From NCBI GenBank assembly GCA_947259575.1, contig CAMYMU010000001.1, positions 1-64,000 of the forward strand: 64,000 nucleotides of DNA, read 5' to 3'. The translations under genes were made by a program, and so were the position numbers. The notes under the pieces were generated by a model. It did not search any database and had not been told where the DNA came from. It saw only the letters and a list, made by a program, of their open reading frames with translations. The DNA is from an uncultured Ectothiorhodospiraceae bacterium. GTDB lineage: Bacteria; Pseudomonadota; Gammaproteobacteria; UBA6429; Thiohalophilaceae. This document shows, in pieces, positions 53,793 to 62,526 of the stretch. How positions within the stretch are numbered: the first letter of the stretch is position 1; each line of letters opens with the position of its first letter.

Positions 53793-56309
53793 ATGAGCAA
53801 AAAATCCAAAGCCCCAAATACCGCCAACGATCCTCACGCAAAAAGAGAGGCGGCAAAGTACGAAAATCCTATACCCAGTCGCGAATTTATACTGGAATTC
53901 CTCGAGGCATCGGGCGTGCCTCTGAAGCTGGATGAGATTGCTTCACATCTTAAACTGACCAGTGAGATGGATAAGACTGCTCTGCATAGACGTTTGCGCG
54001 CAATGGAGCGTGATGGCCAAATCCTGTTTAACCGACGCCGGCGCTATTGTCTGGCAAGTAAGATGGACCTGATCACGGGGCGGGTAATTGGACACCCTAG
54101 CGGTTTTGGTTTCCTGGTACCGGACAAGGGCGGGGATGACCTGTTTCTATCTACTCGCGAAATGCAAAGTTTAATGCACAGCGATAAAGCGGTTGTGCGA
54201 GAAGTTGGTCGCGACCGACGTGGCCGACGCGAGGGTGTCGTGGTCGAGATTCTGGAGCGCGGTATTCAGCATGTAGTCGGGCGATTGTTTATTGAAGGGG
54301 GCATGGGATTCGTCGTTGCCGACAATAAACGTATTCATCAGGACATTCTGGTTTCCAAGGAAGATTTTAATGGTGCGAAACATGGCCAGATCGTCTCACT
54401 CGAAATTACGGAACACCCGAATCGGCATCGTCAGGCCATCGGCAAGGTGGTGGAAATTATTGGCGATCACATGGCGCCTGGCATGGAGATCGATATCGCG
54501 ATCCGAAATCACGACTTGCCGCAAAAATGGCCCGATGCCGTTCAGGCGCAGATTAAAAATTTAACGGACATCGTCTCTGAGCAAGACAAACAGGGACGCG
54601 AAGATATTCGCCACCTGCCACTGGTCACCATTGACGGTGAAGATGCGCGTGATTTTGATGACGCAGTGTATTGCGAAAAGGATGGTAAAGGTTGGCGTTT
54701 GATCGTCGCCATTGCCGATGTCTCGCATTATGTAAAACCCGGTACAGCCCTTGATGATGAGGCAGCGAATCGAGGAACCTCCGTATATTTTCCTGAACGC
54801 GTGATCCCGATGTTGCCAGAGGTGATATCGAATGGGCTTTGTTCACTGATGCCTTTGGTTGATCGTCTCTGTATGGTTTGTGACATGCGTTTAAATGCAA
54901 GCGGTGAATTTGAAAGTAGCCGATTTTATCCCGCCGTTATGCACTCACATGCGCGACTCACTTACGATAAAGTCGCTGCGATGCTGGTGGACGGTGATCA
55001 ATCACTGCGCGAACAATACAAAACATTACTACCTGATCTTGAAAACCTCTATGCCTTGTTCAAGGTATTATTAAAAATACGTGAAGCCCGAGGCGCCATA
55101 GAGTTCGAATCAACCGAGACGCGTATTGTCTTTGGTGAAAACAAAAAAATTGAACAGATCGTGCCTGTAACACGTAACGATGCGCACCGTTTGATCGAAG
55201 AGTGCATGTTAATGGCCAATGTCGCGACAGCACAGTACCTGGAAAAAAATCTGATACCGGCGTTGTACCGAAATCATGAAGCGCCCGGTGAAGAAAAGCT
55301 GGCCGATTTACGCGAGTTTCTATCTGAGATAGGTCTTAACCTTGAAGGCGGCAACGAACCGGAGCCGAAGCATTATAAAAACCTGCTGGCACAAATTCAG
55401 GGGCGGCATGACTCACACCTGATTCAAACTGTTTTATTACGCAGCCTGAAGCAGGCGGTCTATGCTGCGGATAACCTCGGACATTTTGGTCTTGCTTATG
55501 ATGCCTATGCACATTTTACCTCGCCGATTAGACGTTATCCTGATCTTTTAGTGCATCGCGCGATTCGCCATGTTTTATCAAAGAAACCTATCGAGAATTT
55601 CCGTTACTCGACGAATGATATGGATCAGTTAGGCGATCACTGTAGTGTAACGGAACGTCGTGCCGATGAAGCTACACGCGATGCAACCGACTGGCTTAAA
55701 TGTGAATACATGCTGGATAAACTCGGGGAGAAGTATGAAGGCGTGATCACATCCGTGACCAGCTTTGGTATTTTTGTGGAACTAAAAGATATCTATGTTG
55801 AAGGCCTAATCCACATAACGGCACTCAAACAGGACTATTATCACTTTGATGCTATTCATCACCGACTCATTGGCGAACGTACAGCCAAGATGTATCGACT
55901 GGGTGATCCGATCAATGTCGTTGTTGCACGTGTCGATCTGGATGAAAAGAAAATTGATTTTGATCTGGATGAAAATCAACCTGTTGTTAAGCAGCCCTAC
56001 ATTAAACCAAAACTAACTGGTTCTGAAAAGCAGACTGGCAAACGCAGCGCTAATAAAAATAAATTTTCTAAAAAGAAATCTGATAAGAAGAAAGCGAAGA
56101 AGAAAAAAATTAGCAAGAAGAAAACAGGTAAGAAGAAAGTCAATAAAAAGAAGACGAGCAAGAAAAAGACCAGCCAATATCGTGGCAAGAAAAAGTCAGC
56201 TAAGAAAAAGACTTCTAAAAAGAAAGCCAGTAAGAAAAAAACGGCCCAGAAGAAATCAACAAAGAAAAAAACAAGTAAGAAGAAATCAGCACAAAGGCGC
56301 CGGCGTTAA
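53793..56309 (+). CDS. rnr: Ribonuclease R
   Basis: A 3'-5' exoribonuclease that degrades structured RNA and takes part in trans-translation decay. 838 aa. The domains in order are an N-terminal helix-turn-helix (about 25-90), two cold-shock domains (about 90-250), the RNB catalytic domain (DGEDARDFDDAVY with metal-binding Asp residues; ARLTYDKVAAML; HFTSPIRRYPDLLVHRAI), S1 (about 646-735) and a Lys-rich tail. The tail (about 748-838) is over 90 residues of KKK(T/S) repeats, longer and more regular than the basic tail I know from E. coli RNase R. rlmB follows 5 bases downstream. Confidence 0.96.
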   Translation: MSKKSKAPNTANDPHAKREAAKYENPIPSREFILEFLEASGVPLKLDEIASHLKLTSEMDKTALHRRLRAMERDGQILFNRRRRYCLASKMDLITGRVIGHPSGFGFLVPDKGGDDLFLSTREMQSLMHSDKAVVREVGRDRRGRREGVVVEILERGIQHVVGRLFIEGGMGFVVADNKRIHQDILVSKEDFNGAKHGQIVSLEITEHPNRHRQAIGKVVEIIGDHMAPGMEIDIAIRNHDLPQKWPDAVQAQIKNLTDIVSEQDKQGREDIRHLPLVTIDGEDARDFDDAVYCEKDGKGWRLIVAIADVSHYVKPGTALDDEAANRGTSVYFPERVIPMLPEVISNGLCSLMPLVDRLCMVCDMRLNASGEFESSRFYPAVMHSHARLTYDKVAAMLVDGDQSLREQYKTLLPDLENLYALFKVLLKIREARGAIEFESTETRIVFGENKKIEQIVPVTRNDAHRLIEECMLMANVATAQYLEKNLIPALYRNHEAPGEEKLADLREFLSEIGLNLEGGNEPEPKHYKNLLAQIQGRHDSHLIQTVLLRSLKQAVYAADNLGHFGLAYDAYAHFTSPIRRYPDLLVHRAIRHVLSKKPIENFRYSTNDMDQLGDHCSVTERRADEATRDATDWLKCEYMLDKLGEKYEGVITSVTSFGIFVELKDIYVEGLIHITALKQDYYHFDAIHHRLIGERTAKMYRLGDPINVVVARVDLDEKKIDFDLDENQPVVKQPYIKPKLTGSEKQTGKRSANKNKFSKKKSDKKKAKKKKISKKKTGKKKVNKKKTSKKKTSQYRGKKKSAKKKTSKKKASKKKTAQKKSTKKKTSKKKSAQRRRR
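56035..56306 (+). repeat. Degenerate KKK(T/S)-coding repeat in rnr
   Basis: Imperfect tandem units of about 12-15 bases built on AAGAAAAAG code for the lysine-rich RNase R tail. The A-rich, slippery repeats would be prone to length changes by replication slippage. Confidence 0.75.
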
Positions 56310-56314
56310 CGATT

Positions 56315-57064
56315 ATGGCGAAACCATCTAGTTATTATATATATGGTTTAAACAGTGTGCTTGCCGTGCTTAATCACTCTCCTGAGCGAGTATTAGCATT
56401 AACTCTCGATCCTGCTCGCAAAGATGATCGCGTTCAGAATCTCAGACAAGTTGCCCGTGAACTCGGACTCACTGTACAGAGTCTGGACAGTCGAGGTTTT
56501 GAAAAACAGTTAGGCGACGTTAATCATCAAGGCGTCATGGCCCAGGTTAAACAGACCGCGGCGCTTAACGAAACGGCTCTATTCACGCAACTTGATGCAT
56601 TAACATCAACGCCCTTGTTGTTGTGCCTGGATGGAGTACAAGATCCCCATAATCTCGGAGCCTGCTTAAGGACCGCGGATGCAGCGGGTGTGCAGGCTGT
56701 GATTGCCCCGAAGGATCGGGCCTGCAGTTTGACAGCAACGGTGAGCAAAGTGGCCAGCGGTGCCGCTGAAGTGGTTCCGTTCTATGCAGTGACTAATCTG
56801 GCACGTTGCCTCCGTGAAATTCAGCAACAAGGCATCTGGTGTATTGGTCTTGCGGGTGAAGCAGAATTCTCTTATTTCGATCAAAAACTAACGGGTCCAC
56901 TCGCTATTGTGATGGGTGCTGAAGGCAAAGGTCTAAGGCGCCTTACTCGTGAGACTTGCGATGAACTTACTCACATTCCTATGCTGGGTAGCGTTAGCAG
57001 TCTCAATGTCTCTGTGACGGCCGGCGTGGCACTCTTCGAAGCGGTTCGCCAACGGCACAAGTAA
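56315..57064 (+). CDS. rlmB: 23S rRNA (guanosine-2'-O-)-methyltransferase RlmB
   Basis: A SPOUT methyltransferase for 2'-O-methyl G2251 of 23S rRNA. The N-terminal substrate-binding domain (residues 1-75) and the C-terminal knot with LDGVQDPHNLGACLRTADA, GAEGKGLRRLTRE and MLGSVSSLNVSVTAGVALFE are intact. 249 aa. It is 5 bases after rnr, the conserved pair. Confidence 0.97.
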   Translation: MAKPSSYYIYGLNSVLAVLNHSPERVLALTLDPARKDDRVQNLRQVARELGLTVQSLDSRGFEKQLGDVNHQGVMAQVKQTAALNETALFTQLDALTSTPLLLCLDGVQDPHNLGACLRTADAAGVQAVIAPKDRACSLTATVSKVASGAAEVVPFYAVTNLARCLREIQQQGIWCIGLAGEAEFSYFDQKLTGPLAIVMGAEGKGLRRLTRETCDELTHIPMLGSVSSLNVSVTAGVALFEAVRQRHK

Positions 57065-57082
57065 ACAGCGATCATCTTCCTC

Positions 57083-57118
57083 CAGGCTGGGGACTCAGAT
57101 GTTCAGCCTGACATTTTT
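57083..57118 (+). terminator. Probable terminator of rnr-rlmB
   Basis: A perfect 7-bp stem CAGGCTG (57083-57089) / CAGCCTG (57104-57110) with a 14-base loop, followed by ACATTTTT. The T-run is short, so the strength is uncertain. Confidence 0.6.
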
Positions 57119-57240
57119 ATATTTTCCGCATCTTAACCAGTATGCCCTCTCATCCCGTTGATTCTTCTAGGAGGGGAGGATCCTGTGCCTGATTTTTTAC
57201 TGGGCTGAAACGTTATACGTCGTTAGTTGAGGAAAATAAT

Positions 57241-57834
57241 TTGCTAATTCACTCTAGAGCCAATGCGCGAAGCTTAGCTTTCCGAGGCATCTGTGCATGC
57301 CTGTTATGCCTGGTTTTCTACATGGCATCAGGCCTGTCAACCACCGTTGAGGCCAGCACTACTTCGATTAAAAAGGAAGAGGTAAACCAGCCCTTATACA
57401 ATTCGGACAAGAAACAACAAACGGTCATTGCCGAGACAGAAGAGGGTGGCCCGGCGGCAGCTGTACCGGTTGACTTGGAAGCAGATGACGGCAGCCGACT
57501 CAATGTGGCCAGCGCATTCATTCGGGCCATGGCAGAAGGTGATATTCGGCAGTTGATGTTGCTGTCGACCCCCACTTTCCAGACGGAGATCCTGAAAGCC
57601 ATGGAGGTGACTGAGATGGAAATTGACCAGATCGAGGCGACACCCGATCTACGCTGGGCAACCCCGGTATTTCTAGGGTCTGAGGGTACAGAAGGCCGCT
57701 GGCAATATGATTTTGCCCGCTCAGAGAGACCAGACAAGTGGGAGTTTGGCGTGGTGCTTCTCAAACTGGGCGAGGAGTATCTGGCCTGTGGAGTGGTGGA
57801 CAAATCGAGCACATTGGGTGAAAGCCTACCTTAA
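57241..57834 (+). CDS. Secreted hypothetical protein (197 aa)
   Basis: Unrecognised. An N-terminal signal peptide (hydrophobic core LCLVFYMASGLS, about residues 18-36) is followed by a polar spacer and a compact acidic domain (VASAFIRAMAEGDIRQLML; WQYDFARSERPDKWEFG; YLACGVVDKSS). The spread of conserved-looking hydrophobic positions suggests a small periplasmic alpha/beta domain of the nuclear-transport-factor-2-like kind; that is a guess from pattern. The start is TTG at 57241 with GAGG 8 bases ahead. It sits between rlmB and rpsF, where Pseudomonas has no such gene that I recall. Confidence 0.75.
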   Translation: MLIHSRANARSLAFRGICACLLCLVFYMASGLSTTVEASTTSIKKEEVNQPLYNSDKKQQTVIAETEEGGPAAAVPVDLEADDGSRLNVASAFIRAMAEGDIRQLMLLSTPTFQTEILKAMEVTEMEIDQIEATPDLRWATPVFLGSEGTEGRWQYDFARSERPDKWEFGVVLLKLGEEYLACGVVDKSSTLGESLP

Positions 57835-57892
57835 GGGCTAAATCGCTTGGTTTATTGGCCTTGAGTTTTGGTGGTTGTGTACTGCTTCGCTG

Positions 57893-57921
57893 TTGCTTCA
57901 GGAGGCTAAATTCCGTAGAAT
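57893..57921 (+). promoter_or_regulatory. Sigma-70 promoter of rpsF operon
   Basis: TTGCTT (57893-57898), a 17-base spacer and TAGAAT (57916-57921), followed by the GC-rich discriminator TCGCGC typical of ribosomal-protein promoters. The implied transcript starts near 57928, giving a leader of about 95 bases. Confidence 0.62.
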
Positions 57922-57938
57922 TCGCGCTCACAATCTGC

Positions 57939-57972
57939 GGTCGTCCCAAATAAGCATATTTGGAATTCGACC
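57939..57972 (+). promoter_or_regulatory. Leader hairpin of rpsF, candidate S6:S18 autoregulatory site
   Basis: GGTCG (57939-57943) pairs with CGACC (57968-57972), and CCAAATA (57946-57952) with TATTTGG (57957-57963) over an AGCA loop. The two stems are separated by an asymmetric internal loop (TC against AATT). Hairpins with internal loops in rpsF leaders are known to bind the S6:S18 complex. Whether the motif is conserved here needs alignment. Confidence 0.5.
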
Positions 57973-58022
57973 ATTCTCTGCTCCACTGTATAGACAGGGG
58001 GCTGTAACCATAGGGAAACACA

Positions 58023-58430
58023 ATGCGACACTATGAAATCGTGTTTCTGGTCCACCCTGACCAGAGCGAGCAAGTCCCTGCCATGATCGATCGTTATAAA
58101 GCGATTATCGAAGGCAAGGAAGGCAAAATCCACCGTCTAGAAGACTGGGGCCGTCGCCAACTTGCTTATACCATCCAGAAAATTCACAAGGCTCATTACG
58201 TCTTGTTCAATATCGAGTGTAATCAAGAAGCACTGGATGAGCTTGAGAGTGCATTCCGTTTTAACGATGCAGTGCTCCGTCATATGACCATCAAGTGTGA
58301 CAAAGCCGAAACCGAAGCGTCTCCCCTGATCAAGAAAGAAGATGATCGCGTAGCTGAGTCAGTTGCTGCACCCGTGGAAGATAGTAATGAACCAGCTGGC
58401 AGTGATGACAGCGATACTGAAGCTGCATAA
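58023..58430 (+). CDS. rpsF: 30S ribosomal protein S6
   Basis: Starts [19 protein letters not shown] and contains [22 protein letters not shown]; the acidic C-terminal tail (135 aa in total) is typical of proteobacterial S6, which can be polyglutamylated. It binds the 30S platform with S18. First gene of rpsF-rpsR-rplI. No priB lies between S6 and S18, unlike E. coli. Confidence 0.98.
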   Translation: MRHYEIVFLVHPDQSEQVPAMIDRYKAIIEGKEGKIHRLEDWGRRQLAYTIQKIHKAHYVLFNIECNQEALDELESAFRFNDAVLRHMTIKCDKAETEASPLIKKEDDRVAESVAAPVEDSNEPAGSDDSDTEAA

Positions 58431-58447
58431 CGGGAAGGAGACTAATC

Positions 58448-58675
58448 ATGGCACGTTATTTTCGTCGTAAGAAATTCTGTCGTTTCAAGGCCGAAGGCAT
58501 TGAACACATCGACTACAAAGATATTAATCTGTTAAGAAATTACATTATGGAAAACGGTAAGATTGTTCCTAGTCGTATTACTGGAACTAGCGCCAAGTAT
58601 CAGCGCCAGCTGGCAACGGCTATCAAACGCGCTCGTTTTCTTGCCTTATTGCCATTTTGCGATGCGCATAAGTAA
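58448..58675 (+). CDS. rpsR: 30S ribosomal protein S18
   Basis: 75 aa, [17 protein letters not shown], with the core [21 protein letters not shown] (positions 23-43). It forms the S6:S18 heterodimer on the 30S platform. A strong GGAAGGAG-type site precedes the ATG, and rplI follows 20 bases after its stop. Confidence 0.98.
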   Translation: MARYFRRKKFCRFKAEGIEHIDYKDINLLRNYIMENGKIVPSRITGTSAKYQRQLATAIKRARFLALLPFCDAHK

Positions 58676-58695
58676 TTGAGCCGGAGGATAAGACA

Positions 58696-59148
58696 GTGCA
58701 AATTATTCTATTAGAGAAAGTCGCCAACCTGGGTGATCTAGGTGATCAGGTCAATGTTAAAGCCGGTTATGGTCGCAATTACCTGATCCCGCAAAAGAAA
58801 GCTGTTTCGGCTACCAAGGCAAACATCGAGAAGTTTGAGGCGCGTCGCGCAGAGCTTGAAAAAGCGGCTGCTGAAGCAGTTGCAGCAGCACAAACACGCG
58901 CGGATAAGGTTGCAGAGATTGGGACCGTGACGATGGCTCGTAACGCGAGTGATGAAGGTAAGTTGTTCGGTTCGGTTGGCCCTGCGGATATCGCCGAGGC
59001 ATTAACTGAAGCGGGTGCGGACATCGAAAAGCGTGAAGTTATCATGCCAGAAGGCGCACTTCACACAATAGGCGAGTTTGAAGTCAGTGTTAGAACTCAT
59101 ACTGACGTAACTCAAGCCCTTAAACTCGTGATTGAGGCAGCCGCTTAA
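58696..59148 (+). CDS. rplI: 50S ribosomal protein L9
   Basis: It binds 23S rRNA domain V and restrains frameshifting. The 150 residues show the L9 N-domain ([33 protein letters not shown]), a long helix and the C-domain ([19 protein letters not shown]). The start is GTG with GGAGGA 7 bases upstream. It is the last gene before a terminator. Confidence 0.98.
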   Translation: MQIILLEKVANLGDLGDQVNVKAGYGRNYLIPQKKAVSATKANIEKFEARRAELEKAAAEAVAAAQTRADKVAEIGTVTMARNASDEGKLFGSVGPADIAEALTEAGADIEKREVIMPEGALHTIGEFEVSVRTHTDVTQALKLVIEAAA

Positions 59149-59177
59149 AGCCCGTTTGGCAATTTAGCGATATAAAA

Positions 59178-59227
59178 AGCCGTGGTGCTGAATATTTTTT
59201 GAATATTACGGTGTCACGGTTTTTTTG
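59178..59227 (+). terminator. Rho-independent terminator of rpsF-rpsR-rplI
   Basis: CCGTG (59180-59184) pairs with CACGG (59215-59219), and an inner AATATT/AATATT stem lies between; a run of seven T then follows. It is 30 bases after the rplI stop. Confidence 0.82.
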
Positions 59228-59481
59228 TTTTTGCTCGTCACTCCCCTGGTCAAGGGGATATACCCCATGGGCGAGCCTCTGTAGTGGAATGGCGAGTAAA
59301 CAACCAGTGTGAATTGGTTCTATAAACAAGCCATTCATAGCTTTTCCTCAAGTTATACACAGGTTTGTCCACTGTCCAGTTGGATAACTTCTTGCTATTC
59401 TGTCGCGTCTGCCGAAACATAATAATTTGAACCTTTGGTAGTTGTTTTAATCTGTTTATTTAGGGGACAATACACTCACTT
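59228..59481. other. Intergenic region ahead of dnaB
   Basis: About 250 bases with GC-rich and AT-rich patches, a perfect DnaA box (listed separately), two weaker DnaA-like sequences near 59370-59385, and GGGGACAATACAC before the dnaB ATG. It must hold the dnaB promoter. No RNA gene was recognised. Confidence 0.5.
59353..59361 (+). promoter_or_regulatory. DnaA box upstream of dnaB
   Basis: TTATACACA matches the 9-base DnaA consensus TTATNCACA exactly, about 121 bases before the dnaB start. Nearby GTTGGATAA (59377-59385) is a 7 of 9 match in the opposite orientation. It could tie dnaB expression to DnaA, but a single box can occur by chance. Confidence 0.5.
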
Positions 59482-60897
59482 ATGGCCGATCAGCTCTCAT
59501 ATCCGAAATCCACCACCGACGACACACAAATCGAGGGCATCAAACTTCCGCCATTTTCTATTGAAGCTGAACAGGCCGTATTAGGCGGCTTAATGCTTGA
59601 TAATATGGGCTGGGACAAAGTTGCTGATGTTATTACCGAAGAAGATTTCTACCGACGTGACCATCGCCTGATCTTCAGTGCCATTTCTCATTTAGCCAAT
59701 GCCGGCCAGCCCTGTGACGCAGTGACCCTTTCTGAGTGGTTGGACAAGCAAAACGAATTAGATAATGTGGGTGGGCTTAGTTACCTGGGCTCACTCGCCA
59801 ATAACACACCCTCTGCCGCCAATATCAAGGCCTACGCTGATATTGTGCGTGAGCGTTCGGTGTTGCGTAACCTTATCAATGCCTCAAATGATATAAGTAC
59901 TACTGCCTACAACCCAGAAGGGCGTACTAGTCAGGAAGTGCTTGAGATAGCAGAGCAGCGCGTGTTTGAAATTGCGGACAAAGGCGCCCGTGGGCGTTCT
60001 GGTTTCAAAGGCATGAAAACCCTGCTGACCAAGGCCGTTGATACCATTGATAAACTCTTCCAACTAGATAGCCCAATTACCGGTGTACCGACTGGCTTTA
60101 AAGACTTTGATGAGCAAACCGCCGGTCTACAACCTGCGGATCTCGTTATCGTTGCGGGTCGTCCGTCTATGGGTAAGACCACTTTTGCGATGAACATTGC
60201 TGAAAATGCTGCGATTAAACATAAAAAATCGGTTGCGGTGTTTAGTATGGAAATGCCCGGTGAATCACTGGCGATGCGTATGATGTCTTCGCTTGGCCAT
60301 ATTGACCAACATAAAATTCGTACTGGAAAGTTGGGCGATGAGGATTGGCCACGATTAACTTCAGCGGTAGGCATTCTGTCTGAAGCAAAAATATTTATTG
60401 ATGACACACCCGCAATGTCTCCCAGTGAAGTACGAGCAAGGGCACGACGTATCGCTCGCGAGCATGGACTGGATATGATCGTACTGGACTATATTCAGCT
60501 GATGCAATCCTCTCCTGGTGCTAGCAGGGAAAACCGTGCGACTGAAATTTCCGAGATCTCGCGAAGCCTCAAGGCGCTGGCCAAAGAGTTAGATGTTCCC
60601 GTGGTTGCACTGTCGCAGCTTAATCGTTCTTTGGAGCAACGCCCGAACAAACGCCCGGTTATGTCAGACCTGCGTGAGTCAGGCGCGATTGAGCAAGATG
60701 CCGATGTGATAGTCTTTATCTATCGTGATGAAGTCTATAACGAAGATTCACCCGATAAAGGTACCGCGGAAATCATTGTTGGTAAGCAACGTAATGGTCC
60801 TATTGGCACTACACGCCTGACTTTCCTCGGCCAGTATACCCGTTTCGAAAATTTCATCAGCAACCCGTCGTTTAATAATAACGAAGGCTTTTCATGA
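59482..60897 (+). CDS. dnaB: Replicative DNA helicase DnaB
   Basis: Hexameric 5'-3' helicase of the replisome. 471 aa. The N-terminal domain (PPFSIEAEQAVLGGLMLDN) interacts with DnaG primase. The RecA-like domain has Walker A GRPSMGKTTFAMNIA near residue 228, DMIVLDYIQLMQ (Walker B) and KQRNGPIGTTRLTF (the arginine-finger region). No intein insertion is visible. The stop overlaps the alr start by 4 bases. Confidence 0.98.
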   Translation: MADQLSYPKSTTDDTQIEGIKLPPFSIEAEQAVLGGLMLDNMGWDKVADVITEEDFYRRDHRLIFSAISHLANAGQPCDAVTLSEWLDKQNELDNVGGLSYLGSLANNTPSAANIKAYADIVRERSVLRNLINASNDISTTAYNPEGRTSQEVLEIAEQRVFEIADKGARGRSGFKGMKTLLTKAVDTIDKLFQLDSPITGVPTGFKDFDEQTAGLQPADLVIVAGRPSMGKTTFAMNIAENAAIKHKKSVAVFSMEMPGESLAMRMMSSLGHIDQHKIRTGKLGDEDWPRLTSAVGILSEAKIFIDDTPAMSPSEVRARARRIAREHGLDMIVLDYIQLMQSSPGASRENRATEISEISRSLKALAKELDVPVVALSQLNRSLEQRPNKRPVMSDLRESGAIEQDADVIVFIYRDEVYNEDSPDKGTAEIIVGKQRNGPIGTTRLTFLGQYTRFENFISNPSFNNNEGFS

Positions 60898-61973
60898 CCC
60901 GCGCCACGCGCGCTGAGATCAACCTATCTGCTCTGCGACATAACCTTGAAGTCGCACGTTCACACAGCCATGCTAGTAAAGCCAGGCTAATGGCGATTAT
61001 CAAGGCCAATGGCTATGGCCATGGCATCGTCGAAGTCGCGCGTGCTTTGTCCAAAGCGGATGGATTTGGTGTCGCCACGATTAACGAAGCGATTACTTTA
61101 CGTGAGTCTGGCGTCTATCAACCTATTTTGTTACTGGAAGGTTTTAATCGGGCAAGTGACCTCGCATTAATCCATGCCTATGATTTGGATTGTGGTATTC
61201 ATAACGAAGAGCAAGTGGCGATTATCGAAAAGGAAGCCACCAAAAATATAAAAGTCTGGTTAAAAATCGATACTGGTATGCACCGCCTTGGCTTTGCACC
61301 CGAGCAAGTTAAGTCAACACATCAACGCCTGAGGGCAATCGATCGTGTAAAGCAACCGATCACGTTAATGACACACTTTGCCTGTGCAGATGACCGTCAA
61401 TCAGATTATACAAAGCAACAACAGACAGCATTTGAAGAAATCACCAGCGAATTTGCTAGTGCGCCAAAAAGTATGGCCAACTCGGCTGGTTTACTCGCTT
61501 GGGTCGATACGCATGCAGACTGGGTACGCCCTGGCATAATGTTATATGGAAGCTCACCTTTTGTTGGTGGCAAGGCGAGCGATCATGATTTGCATCCCGT
61601 CATGACCTTAAAGTCAGAAATTATAGCTATCAAAAACTTTAGAAAAGGTGACAGTATTGGCTACGGGCAGAGTTATACCTGTGATGCGGATATGCCTGTT
61701 GCCATCATCGCGGTTGGTTATGGGGATGGTTATCCACGCCATGCTATTTCAGGAACACCGGTATTAATTAATGGCCAACAGGTTCCATTAATAGGGCGTG
61801 TCTCAATGGACATGATTACTGTTGATGTGCGAGATACAAAAGCAAAAGTAGGTGATGAGGTTACCTTATGGGGTGAAGGCCTGCCGGCTGAGCTTATTGC
61901 GGAAAAAGCAGGAACGATTAGTTATGAGTTGTTTTGTGGTGTAACTCAGAGAGTTAACTTTTTCTACACGTGA
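60894..61973 (+). CDS. alr: Alanine racemase
   Basis: A PLP enzyme producing D-alanine for peptidoglycan. The PLP lysine is in AIIKANGYGHG near residue 38, with MHRLGFAP and ANSAGLLAW supporting family membership, and the catalytic tyrosine in SIGYGQSY. 359 aa. It overlaps dnaB by 4 bases, and the dnaB-alr pairing is conserved in Pseudomonas. Confidence 0.97.
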   Translation: MTRATRAEINLSALRHNLEVARSHSHASKARLMAIIKANGYGHGIVEVARALSKADGFGVATINEAITLRESGVYQPILLLEGFNRASDLALIHAYDLDCGIHNEEQVAIIEKEATKNIKVWLKIDTGMHRLGFAPEQVKSTHQRLRAIDRVKQPITLMTHFACADDRQSDYTKQQQTAFEEITSEFASAPKSMANSAGLLAWVDTHADWVRPGIMLYGSSPFVGGKASDHDLHPVMTLKSEIIAIKNFRKGDSIGYGQSYTCDADMPVAIIAVGYGDGYPRHAISGTPVLINGQQVPLIGRVSMDMITVDVRDTKAKVGDEVTLWGEGLPAELIAEKAGTISYELFCGVTQRVNFFYT

Positions 61974-62036
61974 TCTTTTTCAACAATAATCATGAGTTGG
62001 TATTTCCAATAATTAATTAAATAAAAAGAAATAAAT

Positions 62037-62462
62037 ATGGAAATTAATGAATTTTTAAACTCCCTTAAGGATGTGCCTGTCTGGGGATGGATTATTGGCG
62101 CGATAATTATCCTTATTATATTTGGTGACCGTAAACGCTGGGAGTATGAAGTTAAGATTTTGTTTCCAGCAGGAACTGGCCGGGGTGAGATCGAAATTGA
62201 ATCGGTTGGCAATAAGATTTTTAAAAAAAGAGAAAAAAAGAGAATAGAAATAGAGCTCGATCTTGAACCGGCTGCGCAAAACAAGCCATATGAAGTTTTT
62301 CTTAATGGTAAACGCATACATACCATTACTGAAAATGAGACTCGTTCATCACGTGTTCGAATAAATGATAAGTACAACGGCGATGAGCCAACACCAGGTG
62401 ACAATATAGAGATCAAAAGTAATGGTGAAGTATATTTTTCGGGTCAATTAGGAAAAGATTAA
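62037..62462 (+). CDS. Single-pass membrane protein with beta-rich domain (141 aa)
   Basis: Unrecognised. One N-terminal membrane helix (about residues 16-32, WGWIIGAIIILIIFG) is followed by a charged segment and a beta-rich domain (NKPYEVFLNGKRIHTITENE; GDNIEIKSNGEVYFSGQLGKD). The AT-rich coding sequence differs from alr just upstream, suggesting an accessory gene. It lies 63 bases after alr in the same direction. Confidence 0.72.
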   Translation: MEINEFLNSLKDVPVWGWIIGAIIILIIFGDRKRWEYEVKILFPAGTGRGEIEIESVGNKIFKKREKKRIEIELDLEPAAQNKPYEVFLNGKRIHTITENETRSSRVRINDKYNGDEPTPGDNIEIKSNGEVYFSGQLGKD

Positions 62463-62526
62463 CTACTGCTGCCTAATCTTAACTAGATTTAATGTGCTTT
62501 CCAGTGTGCAATGGAACTACGGAAAA

